This document shows, in pieces, positions 1 through 5,078 of a stretch of DNA of 5,499 nucleotides. Source of the DNA: Candidatus Heimdallarchaeota archaeon. GTDB lineage: Archaea > Asgardarchaeota > Heimdallarchaeia > Heimdallarchaeales > Heimdallarchaeaceae. Within the stretch, counting starts at the first letter, position 1; every line of letters starts with the position of its first letter. The DNA lies in NCBI GenBank assembly GCA_030628305.1, contig DAOVRE010000128.1, positions 1-5,499 of the forward strand. Reading direction: 5' to 3'. Both the position numbers and the translations under genes were made by a program. Under the pieces are notes generated by a model. It saw nothing but the letters and a program-made list of their open reading frames with translations. It made no database searches and was not told the DNA's origin.

Positions 1-256
1 AATTAATTTAAACTGCTTTAAAGCTCCAAATATGTCACTTTTGGCAATATGAGTATAATGTTAGGTGGAAATATTGAGTATTTAGAGAAGAGGATACAAT
101 ACTAAACATGTAGATATTGCGTAGATAATACTAATCCATTTTATTGTTTAAGGGAATTTAATGATATTAGCACTTGAATCTGGTTTAAGAAGAGGAGTTT
201 TTTATTTCTTTCAGACTTATTCATAGTTAACATTGAGATTAACCTGAGGAATAAAA
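1..256. other. Left-edge region without a supportable gene
   Basis: No convincing coding sequence is visible on either strand. One plus-strand frame is open only from the edge to a TGA at 50-52, too short to tell whether it is the tail of an upstream gene. The minus frames are broken by many stops, and no start codon leads an open frame off the left edge. An imperfect AT-rich direct repeat (aatat-gagta at about 46-55 and again at about 69-79) is present but may be composition noise. The right part is presumably the leader and promoter of the gene starting at 257. A T-rich stretch around 198-207 lies at a usable distance but is not a convincing TATA box. Confidence 0.5.
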
Positions 257-943
257 ATGCTGCGTGTAGGTAAAAATAAAGATAATAACTCTTCAGCACG
301 CTTTGAACAGATCGATATAACTGAAGGATATCAATCAGCATACAGAAAAATATCTGAAGAAACTGGCGTTATTATCTCTAACAAGGTACAAGAAAAAATA
401 TATCCTGAAGGGGTAATGAAGATTACTTATAGCCCCCAAACTGAATCAATATATTATTACGATGATACCCTATCTGGTTCCAATCATAAATTGAAATGGG
501 AAATTTTTGAAGATAGGGGAGCAATCATTGAAACAAAACTAATTGAAAATCTGATTGGGATTGACGAAATAAAGTTAGATTTTGATAAGATCACACAAGA
601 GGAGAAACAGATAGGCTACCTAGCTCTTGATGAGATTATTGAAAAAATAAGCGAGTTTGTGAAAATATATGGAGAAAAAGCTTTCCGATATCGTATTGAT
701 TTAAAACAAAATGAAAAATGCAAAGTATTTAGATTCAACCGAGCTAATCATACCGAAGAAATAACACTTTTTTCCTCCGATAAATATCTTGTTTTACGAA
801 GGTTTGAAAATGACGACACTGTTCATCAGAAGAATGTAAGAAGCATGAATCGAACAATCGTGTGTTGGTACTATGAAGGTTTACTGAGAATGAGTCGTTT
901 AGATAAAAAACAGAAGAAGCATTCGAGAAAAATTGACAGTTAA
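257..943 (+). CDS. Unrecognised 228-residue soluble protein
   Basis: I do not recognise this family. The ATG at 257 is preceded by GAGG at 246-249 with a 7-nt gap, a reasonable Shine-Dalgarno match, so this start is favoured. The product is charged and has no signal peptide or membrane segment. It reads as alternating short beta-like stretches (for example residues 53-70 and 78-95) around an amphipathic helical segment at about residues 112-140. A second beta-rich part follows, and the C-terminal tail is strongly basic (many Lys/Arg over the last 15 residues) and could contact nucleic acid. There are only two cysteines and they are isolated (near residues 155 and 203), so a zinc site is unlikely. 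The gene stands alone on the plus strand with 158 bp before the next gene, so it is probably monocistronic. Reading-frame length and natural charge distribution support a real gene; the function is unknown. Confidence 0.75.
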   Translation: MLRVGKNKDNNSSARFEQIDITEGYQSAYRKISEETGVIISNKVQEKIYPEGVMKITYSPQTESIYYYDDTLSGSNHKLKWEIFEDRGAIIETKLIENLIGIDEIKLDFDKITQEEKQIGYLALDEIIEKISEFVKIYGEKAFRYRIDLKQNEKCKVFRFNRANHTEEITLFSSDKYLVLRRFENDDTVHQKNVRSMNRTIVCWYYEGLLRMSRLDKKQKKHSRKIDS

Positions 944-971
944 AGGTATATGTTGTATCAAAAATTCTTCA

Positions 972-989
972 AAAAACGAGTTTGTTTTT
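972..989 (+). terminator. Possible weak U-tract terminator after the 228-residue gene
   Basis: Six bases AAAAAC (972-977) can pair with GTTTTT (984-989) around a 6-nt loop, and the second arm is itself a T tract. It starts about 30 bp after the stop codon at 943. Archaeal RNA polymerase terminates mainly on U-rich tracts, so the T run matters more than the AU-only stem, which would be weak. In DNA this AT-rich such features arise easily by chance. Confidence 0.3.
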
Positions 990-1044
990 AAGTTCTTTAT
1001 AAATAAAATATATTTTCCACATATCTATACGCATAATACTTTTC

Positions 1045-1053
1045 CTTTAAATG
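1045..1053 (+). promoter_or_regulatory. Putative TATA box of the 91-residue zinc-ribbon gene
   Basis: The motif ctttaaatg is centred near 1049. At the usual archaeal spacing, transcription would start near 1075, giving a leader of about 27 nt before the ATG at 1102. It is a composition-prone motif in AT-rich DNA; the support comes from position only. Confidence 0.35.
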
Positions 1054-1060
1054 TGAATGT

Positions 1061-1074
1061 CTATGTTAGCATAG
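1061..1074. repeat. Short perfect inverted repeat between TATA and expected start site
   Basis: CTATG (1061-1065) and CATAG (1070-1074) form a perfect 5-bp inverted repeat with a TTAG centre. If the TATA box at 1045-1053 is real, the repeat lies between it and the predicted transcription start, where a bound repressor would block RNA polymerase. It could also be a chance palindrome. Confidence 0.35.
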
Positions 1075-1101
1075 CAAAAAAGTTACGAATATAGATAAAG
1101 G

Positions 1102-1377
1102 ATGAGAAAAATGCTATACGAGATAGACACTATATATTGTTCAAGATGTCTAAGATATGTAAATATTTTCGATGCTGAGAACGAAGAGTTTTCGACAAAG
1201 GAGCTGATATGTGTTGATTGTGGCAAAATTCTAATGGTTGTTAGATCGTCTTTCCAATCAAGAAATGACTCGAAGTTCTTAATCAAATCTCTTGAAAAAC
1301 ACATTAATAGAGAAAATGTTAAAACTGGAAAAGATCTAAAAATGAGAGAATTCTTTTCAAAATCTAGCGCTTTGTAG
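1102..1377 (+). CDS. Small zinc-ribbon protein of unknown role
   Basis: The 91-residue product has two CxxC knuckles, C13/C16 and C37/C40 followed by Gly-Lys, separated by 20 residues. That is the layout of a single zinc ribbon binding one zinc ion. The segment after it (about residues 45-91) is helical and Lys/Arg-rich, which would suit a nucleic-acid or protein contact, but I cannot assign a family. The start is ambiguous between ATG 1102 and ATG 1111 (residue 4): purine-rich AAAGG touches the first, while GGATGAG at 1100-1106 sits 4 nt before the second. The choice does not affect the ribbon. It lies 158 bp after the 228-residue gene and about 86 bp before the flavoprotein start, all on the plus strand. 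It could be a small transcription-associated or adaptor protein, but the sequence alone does not decide this. Confidence 0.75.
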   Translation: MRKMLYEIDTIYCSRCLRYVNIFDAENEEFSTKELICVDCGKILMVVRSSFQSRNDSKFLIKSLEKHINRENVKTGKDLKMREFFSKSSAL

Positions 1378-1432
1378 GAACTAGACTATGAAGTTTGAGG
1401 AAATTAGAAATCATTGTTGCTATTTTCCATAC

Positions 1433-1440
1433 TATTTTAA
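1433..1440 (+). promoter_or_regulatory. Putative TATA box of the geranylgeranyl-reductase-family gene
   Basis: The element tattttaa is centred near 1437. The expected start of transcription, about 26-27 bp downstream, falls at 1463-1464, exactly on an in-frame GTG at 1464. No purine-rich ribosome binding site exists between here and the gene. The two observations together suggest a leaderless mRNA starting with GUG. Confidence 0.45.
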
Positions 1441-1463
1441 ACTAGTTGTAACCCTTGTTTCAT

Positions 1464-2690
1464 GTGATTGAGTCAGAGGATGATTTAGTGGTGGTTGGAG
1501 GTGGTCCTGCAGGTCTACTCTCAGCAATTTATGCATCAAAGAAGGGAGTGGATGTCACATTACTTGAATCAAAAAATGCAATTGGTCGTCATGAACATTG
1601 TGCTGGTCTGCTCAGTATTGATGGTTTAAAATCACTTAATCTCCTTGATTTGCCTTCTAATATAATACAAAATAAGGACATTCGAGGTTCTAAAATTTAT
1701 TCGCCTAAAGGTGAACTACTTGTTGTACAAAAGGATGAACCTATTGCTTGGGTGGTGGATAGAGCTGGTTTTGACTCTCATTTATCTTCTCAAGCAATTG
1801 AACTAGGTGTAAACATACGAACCTCTTCCAGAGTTCTTGATATCAAAAAAACCAATGGTCATCTGAATTATATTCTTGGTAAAAAAAGTACAACTCAAGA
1901 ATTCAGATCTAAAATGGTTATACTTGCTGAAGGAAGATTCCCAGCTTTAAATGAAAAGTTCAATCTACCCAGTCCATTACGTAATAATATTGTATATGCC
2001 TCTCAATTTATCATGTCGGGGGTAAAAGATATCGAGAGAGAATTTGTAGAACTTTATCAAGGCAACAGTTTAGCTCCAGGTTTTTTTGGTTGGATTATTC
2101 CAATAGATGAAAAAAGAGCGAAAGTTGGGCTAGGAGTTACTAATCCTCCTGCTGGTAAGTCGCTTAAAACTCTAATTAACACACACCCTATCATTAAACA
2201 GAAATTGTCTTCAGCAATAATTGAAAAACGAATGAGTGGAGCCATTCCGATTGGGTCTTATATTAAAAAAACTTATGCTGATAATGTAATTGTTGTTGGA
2301 GATGCTGCGGGACAGACTAAACCAACAACTGGAGGCGGTGTAATTTTTGGTGGTATTGCAGCAAAAATTGCAGGCGATATCTCAAGTCAAGCAATAAAAA
2401 ACGAAGATTTTTCATCTAAATTCTTGTCCGAATATGAGAAAAGATGGAGGAAGGAATTTAGAAAGAATCTAGATGTAATGAAACTAGTAAGAAATTATCT
2501 GAATTCTCTTGAAGATGAGCACGTTGAAAAACTGTTCAATTTATTAAATAAACCAAAAATAAAAAAACAGATCTCACGATTTGGAGATGTTGACAACCAA
2601 GCAAAGGTTGTTTTTCGCTTGGTTTTCAATCTTAGGTTGTGGCCATTTCTTCTGGGCTCAGGTATAAGGTTTTTATTCAAAAATAACTAG
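1464..2690 (+). CDS. Geranylgeranyl reductase family FAD-dependent oxidoreductase
   Basis: This is a flavoprotein of the family that saturates double bonds of geranylgeranyl chains, which in archaea are the isoprenoid tails of membrane lipids, at the membrane surface. Counting from the GTG at 1464, the FAD-binding Rossmann motif GGGPAG is at residues 12-17 and ends at Glu35, which would bind the ribose. The family signature HEHCAGLLS follows at 43-51 with its conserved Cys46. The second FAD motif (GDAAG at 279-283, then a TTGGGV stretch) precedes the family's C-terminal helical region, which ends in a hydrophobic Trp/Phe/Leu-rich segment that may touch lipid. The length of about 408 residues is normal. 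There is no in-frame ATG: a TTG at 1455 follows an in-frame stop at 1449-1451, and GTG 1464 is preferred because of the TATA spacing. It may be digeranylgeranylglycerophospholipid reductase or a paralogue acting on another isoprenoid; the exact substrate cannot be read from sequence. Confidence 0.9.
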   Translation: MIESEDDLVVVGGGPAGLLSAIYASKKGVDVTLLESKNAIGRHEHCAGLLSIDGLKSLNLLDLPSNIIQNKDIRGSKIYSPKGELLVVQKDEPIAWVVDRAGFDSHLSSQAIELGVNIRTSSRVLDIKKTNGHLNYILGKKSTTQEFRSKMVILAEGRFPALNEKFNLPSPLRNNIVYASQFIMSGVKDIEREFVELYQGNSLAPGFFGWIIPIDEKRAKVGLGVTNPPAGKSLKTLINTHPIIKQKLSSAIIEKRMSGAIPIGSYIKKTYADNVIVVGDAAGQTKPTTGGGVIFGGIAAKIAGDISSQAIKNEDFSSKFLSEYEKRWRKEFRKNLDVMKLVRNYLNSLEDEHVEKLFNLLNKPKIKKQISRFGDVDNQAKVVFRLVFNLRLWPFLLGSGIRFLFKNN

Positions 2691-3151
2691 TATCTTGTTT
2701 TAAGACCTGATAACTTTAGTTTTATTTTGACAGCGTTTTGTGTTATTACCTGATAGTCTGATGAACCAAGTGGAACTGATAAATCAATGCTAATAATTTC
2801 ATCATCATTCTTTCCAGGATCACGCTCAAATAGATGGAAAGGAACATTAATAACACCACCTTGAGACATTGTTATGAATTCTGTGTACAGTGTAAGCCCT
2901 TCTGGGGGTTTCCAAATCTCATTCTTTTCCATGTTTATTGTACCTCTATTTGGGATTCTTCCGCTAAAAGCAGGTCTTCGTCCTACACGGAAGTATAGCT
3001 CAGATTCATTTCCAAGCAAATCTCGATCTTCTAAGACTTTAATTGATATTAACTCGATTTTGACTATGTACCTATTGTCAAATTCTTTGTCATCTCTTTG
3101 TCCTCTTGCATAAGTATTTCTATAGACTTTTTTTACAACTCGTCTTCCCAT
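2687..3151 (-). CDS. C2-like beta-sandwich domain protein
   Basis: The 154-residue product begins with a basic leader (residues 1-20, many Arg/Lys) and continues as a beta-rich domain at about 29-150. Its pattern resembles a C2 domain. A strand is followed by an acidic loop (E41, D42, D44), then G-N-E-S-E-L-Y-F-R-V at 47-56, which matches the classical G..SDPYVKV signature. Later a strand leads into FERDPGKNDDEI at 108-119, like the third calcium loop with D111, D116 and D117, and a final strand. C2 domains bind membranes or proteins, often with calcium. The ATG at 3151 is preceded by GAGAGTGAT ending 3 nt upstream, partly complementary to the archaeal anti-Shine-Dalgarno end. It ends tail to tail with the flavoprotein gene, sharing a CTAG, and follows the 385-residue gene on the same strand. 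The fold call is my inference from pattern; another beta sandwich is possible. Confidence 0.8.
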   Translation of the reverse strand: MGRRVVKKVYRNTYARGQRDDKEFDNRYIVKIELISIKVLEDRDLLGNESELYFRVGRRPAFSGRIPNRGTINMEKNEIWKPPEGLTLYTEFITMSQGGVINVPFHLFERDPGKNDDEIISIDLSVPLGSSDYQVITQNAVKIKLKLSGLKTRY

Positions 3152-3272
3152 ATCATCACTCTCAATTGTTTAAATTTAGCATTAATAAATTGTTTCTGAA
3201 TGCTTCTACTTCCACTAATAGGCATTTCATATTTAAAGCATTTCTAATAACAGCTGGGAAAAGTGCTTTTTA
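3152..3272 (-). promoter_or_regulatory. Intergenic gap with TATA-like sequence for the C2-like gene
   Basis: The 121-bp gap separates two same-strand genes and is long enough for a promoter. On the minus strand there is a TATA-like aaatttaaac around 3169-3178, which would place the transcript start almost on the ATG at 3151. An alternative tttattaat around 3182-3190 would give a leader of roughly 13 nt carrying the GAGAGTGAT site. A 7-bp inverted repeat (AATGCTT 3199-3205, AAGCATT 3236-3242) and a small AAAA/TTTT hairpin at 3259-3270, just after the upstream gene's stop, are weak terminator candidates. Whether the two genes are co-transcribed is undecided. Confidence 0.3.
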
Positions 3273-4430
3273 CTATTTACCCTTTAGAAATTCAACTAAG
3301 CAGAATTTACCTCTTCTTGTAGCAGGAATCCGTTCTCCGATTGTAAATGTTTTATCTGGTAGAAGGTTTTGTAGTATTCCTTCCCACATATATAAAACAA
3401 AGTCACACAAATCTCTTTTTCCTTCAACACATTTCTCTCCAGGGGCATATGTACAATAGCTTCTAGCAGGAAATTCAACATATGCAACACGACGAGAAAC
3501 TGTGGAAGTAATATCGTCTGGTAGATGTTTTAACAAATCATCCTCAGAATTAGTTTTAATTGTTTTAATGACATATTGACCAATCATCGAAGATATTTCT
3601 CGTATGTTTTGGTCAGCATCTCTTATGTTTGTAAGTAGGATTTCAATGAGATATAAGATGTGGTTCTCAGTAAATTCAGCCTTTGCCTTTTTTACGTTTG
3701 TATCCTCCATATCACTAAAGAAAGTAGTAATTATTTCAGCTAACACTTGATGAAAAGTCGGTAAAATCATGGCAATGGGATAATTTTTCGAGATTGGTGA
3801 GAATGTATCTTCTAAACTTAATCCAATTGAGGATTTGATCTCTTCTTCCTCTGTAGAAAGTTGTGGTTTGATTGATTGAGCTATAGTTTGTTGCATATCT
3901 ACGATGGGTTTGTATGTCGAAGCACTGGTTTCGGCTTGAATAACTTTTTCCCCTATTGTAGGTATTGGGTGTTCAATCTTTTGTATTATGACCTGCATCT
4001 GTTGAGATTCAAATTGGCTAGGGATTTGTTCAACTATGACATCCGACTCAAACAGGAAATATCCAAGAGCTCGAATTATACCTGAAACAATCAAGATATA
4101 AGATAAATCTGTAGATTCTGAAGAAATAAAACGGTTAGCACCTAAATTAATTATTGCACTTTCCTCCTTCTTCTCAATGTTCAAAGTTTTCCAACCTAGG
4201 AATTCTACTAATGAATCAAATTGCTCTTCAATACTAAGATCTCTATGTGGTGTAAAATTGTTGAAAATCACATCTGCAATAATGGAGACTATCGCTTCTT
4301 CATTTTCCTTGTTAGTAATGTCAAACGAAGATATTATTCGTTTTAATGTATTCATTAGTATCTTTGTAATTTGCAATGCTCGTAATTTGTCACTACCTTT
4401 GTTTGTCCAAGTCGGAGAATAACCGCTCAT
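3273..4430 (-). CDS. Duplicated-module protein, C-terminal V4R/output-domain-like
   Basis: The 385-residue soluble protein has no membrane segment. It consists of module A (about residues 15-152), a low-complexity linker rich in Gln, Ser, Thr, Glu and Pro (about 153-215), and module B (about 216-385). A and B look like one module duplicated: D108-L109 to I136-P137 and D340-L341 to I368-P369 align over 30 residues without a gap, sharing D, L, I, E, I and P at the same positions and the hydrophobic pattern. Module B has cysteines at 326, 334, 342 and 377, all absent from A. Its end (E366, A370, G374, C377, then hydrophobic residues) resembles the closing motif of 4-vinyl-reductase (V4R) and methanogen-output-type ligand-sensing domains, so a sensory or regulatory role is a guess. 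The ATG at 4430 has AAAGGA 8 nt upstream. The promoter side carries a 9-bp inverted repeat. I do not recognise the family itself. Confidence 0.85.
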   Translation of the reverse strand: MSGYSPTWTNKGSDKLRALQITKILMNTLKRIISSFDITNKENEEAIVSIIADVIFNNFTPHRDLSIEEQFDSLVEFLGWKTLNIEKKEESAIINLGANRFISSESTDLSYILIVSGIIRALGYFLFESDVIVEQIPSQFESQQMQVIIQKIEHPIPTIGEKVIQAETSASTYKPIVDMQQTIAQSIKPQLSTEEEEIKSSIGLSLEDTFSPISKNYPIAMILPTFHQVLAEIITTFFSDMEDTNVKKAKAEFTENHILYLIEILLTNIRDADQNIREISSMIGQYVIKTIKTNSEDDLLKHLPDDITSTVSRRVAYVEFPARSYCTYAPGEKCVEGKRDLCDFVLYMWEGILQNLLPDKTFTIGERIPATRRGKFCLVEFLKGK

Positions 4431-4438
4431 ATCTATCG

Positions 4439-4445
4439 TCCTTTT
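4439..4445 (-). promoter_or_regulatory. Ribosome binding site of the 385-residue protein gene
   Basis: On the minus strand AAAAGGA ends 8 nt before the ATG at 4430. This Shine-Dalgarno-like match supports the chosen start and shows that this gene, unlike the flavoprotein gene, has a leadered mRNA. Confidence 0.5.
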
Positions 4446-4485
4446 GCAATGCAGAGTATTGAATTTCTTCTACATTAAGATGAAC

Positions 4486-4529
4486 ATGTCATAATTATAA
4501 CCTTTACGTTAATTTTTCTTTTATGACAT
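4486..4529. repeat. Perfect 9-bp inverted repeat in the divergent promoter region
   Basis: ATGTCATAA (4486-4494) and TTATGACAT (4521-4529) are exact reverse complements separated by 26 bp, so their centres lie 35 bp apart. The left arm abuts and partly overlaps the TATA-like element of the minus-strand 385-residue gene; the right arm is upstream of the zinc-ribbon/aEF-1beta promoter. This arrangement would suit a dimeric or looping DNA-binding regulator acting on one or both divergent genes. A stable RNA hairpin is less likely given the long, AT-rich spacer. Confidence 0.5.
4491..4500 (-). promoter_or_regulatory. Putative TATA box of the 385-residue protein gene
   Basis: Read on the minus strand, the element is TTATAATTAT, centred near 4495. 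A transcript start about 26 bp downstream would fall near 4469 and give a leader of about 38 nt containing the AAAAGGA ribosome site. It overlaps the left arm of the 9-bp inverted repeat by a few bases. Confidence 0.45.
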
Positions 4530-4561
4530 ATCAAAAATCTGAAAATGGTTTAAGTCAAAAA

Positions 4562-4570
4562 GCTTAAAAC
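4562..4570 (+). promoter_or_regulatory. Putative TATA box of the zinc-ribbon/aEF-1beta operon
   Basis: The element gcttaaaac is centred near 4566. At normal archaeal spacing, transcription would begin near 4592, shortly before the cluster of possible start codons at 4605-4632. The motif is short and A/T-biased, so the call rests mainly on position. Confidence 0.4.
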
Positions 4571-4604
4571 ACCTTTCTATCCGTATCCTATAGATATAGT
4601 ACTA

Positions 4605-4796
4605 GTGATGACTATGAGTAAAATGATTGATATGCCTAGATGCACAAGCTGTAACAAAACCATTAGTCCTAGCGAAGAAGGAACTACACGCTTTTCGTGC
4701 CCTAACTGTAATGATGTAATAATTGTACGCTGTGAAAAATGTAGACTTTTTGGAAATGAATATATCTGTCCAAAATGCAGCTTTCAAGGTCCATAA
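4605..4796 (+). CDS. Zinc-ribbon RNA-binding-type protein upstream of aEF-1beta
   Basis: This small archaeal protein carries eight cysteines in four CxxC pairs, C13/C16, C32/C35, C43/C46 and C55/C58, enough for two zinc sites. The CPNC, RCEKCR and CPKCSFQGP segments match the conserved COG2888-type zinc-ribbon proteins annotated as RNA-binding and commonly encoded beside aEF-1beta. Their precise role is not established; a translation-linked function is inferred from that conserved pairing, seen again here, with 12 bp between the genes. The start is uncertain: GTG 4605, ATG 4608, 4614, 4623 and 4632 are all in frame. GTGAT at 4605-4609 matches the archaeal anti-Shine-Dalgarno end and could serve ATG 4614, giving 60 residues. 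The longest form (63 residues) is annotated and residue numbers follow it; none of the options touches the cysteine core. Confidence 0.92.
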   Translation: MMTMSKMIDMPRCTSCNKTISPSEEGTTRFSCPNCNDVIIVRCEKCRLFGNEYICPKCSFQGP

Positions 4797-4800
4797 GAGG
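4797..4800 (+). promoter_or_regulatory. Ribosome binding site of aEF-1beta
   Basis: GAGG lies directly after the stop codon of the zinc-ribbon gene and 8 nt before the ATG at 4809. It supports internal initiation, possibly coupled, within a two-gene operon. Confidence 0.6.
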
Positions 4801-4808
4801 CGTTAATA

Positions 4809-5078
4809 ATGGGTAGTGTATTATTAGTTTATGAGATTCGTCCTGAATCTGTAGAAGTAACTCCAGAAATAGTCGAAGGAAAAATTAGAACGGGTCTAGA
4901 TCCTAAATTTCAAATGCAAGATAATCCTGAAGAAAAACCACTATTTTTCGGTATGGTTGGTATAATCGGACAATTCATTATACCCGAGGAAGATGGTGCT
5001 CAAGATCAACTTGAAAAATTCTTGAACTCATTAGAGGAAATCTCATCAATTCAGATGACATTTGTTACCCGATTGTAG
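4809..5078 (+). CDS. ef1b: Elongation factor 1-beta (aEF-1beta)
   Basis: This is the archaeal guanine-nucleotide exchange factor that reloads EF-1alpha with GTP during protein synthesis in the cytoplasm. At 89 residues it has the full archaeal length, corresponding to the catalytic C-terminal domain of the eukaryotic protein. The N-terminal strand MGSVLLVYEIRPES and the central EEKPLFFGMVGIIGQFIIPEEDG aligned with the family's EEPIAFGL...VPDEEGGTD region identify it, and it ends with the usual VTRL-like strand. It is somewhat diverged: the common AFGL is FFGM, and the GG(T/S)D turn is GAQD at about residues 63-66. It forms an operon with the zinc-ribbon gene 12 bp upstream. Its last 14 bp overlap, on the opposite strand, the end of the histidine-kinase-like gene, so no terminator can be placed before that gene begins. 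Confidence 0.95.
   Translation: MGSVLLVYEIRPESVEVTPEIVEGKIRTGLDPKFQMQDNPEEKPLFFGMVGIIGQFIIPEEDGAQDQLEKFLNSLEEISSIQMTFVTRL

Noticed and set aside
141..341. 66-codon minus-strand frame overlapping the start of the 228-residue gene
   Set aside because: It is rich in Leu, Tyr and Phe as expected from antisense AT-rich DNA, and it overlaps the better-supported gene with a ribosome binding site at 246-249.
1083..1304. 73-codon minus-strand frame opposite the zinc-ribbon gene
   Set aside because: It covers the CxxC-bearing plus-strand gene, has no recognisable features of its own and is explained as an antisense shadow.
3199..3242. 7-bp inverted repeat AATGCTT/AAGCATT between the two minus-strand genes
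   Set aside because: The arms are short, the spacer is 30 bp and no T tract follows on the minus strand, so it is not convincing as an operator or a terminator.
3106..3459. 117-codon plus-strand frame spanning two minus-strand genes and their gap
   Set aside because: It runs through the start of the C2-like gene and the conserved Cys-bearing end of the 385-residue gene; its composition is Phe/Ser/Leu-rich as expected for antisense sequence.
4177..4422. 81-codon plus-strand frame opposite the N-terminal part of the 385-residue protein
   Set aside because: It is fully antisense to a gene that has a ribosome site and an internal repeat supporting its frame; no independent signal was seen.
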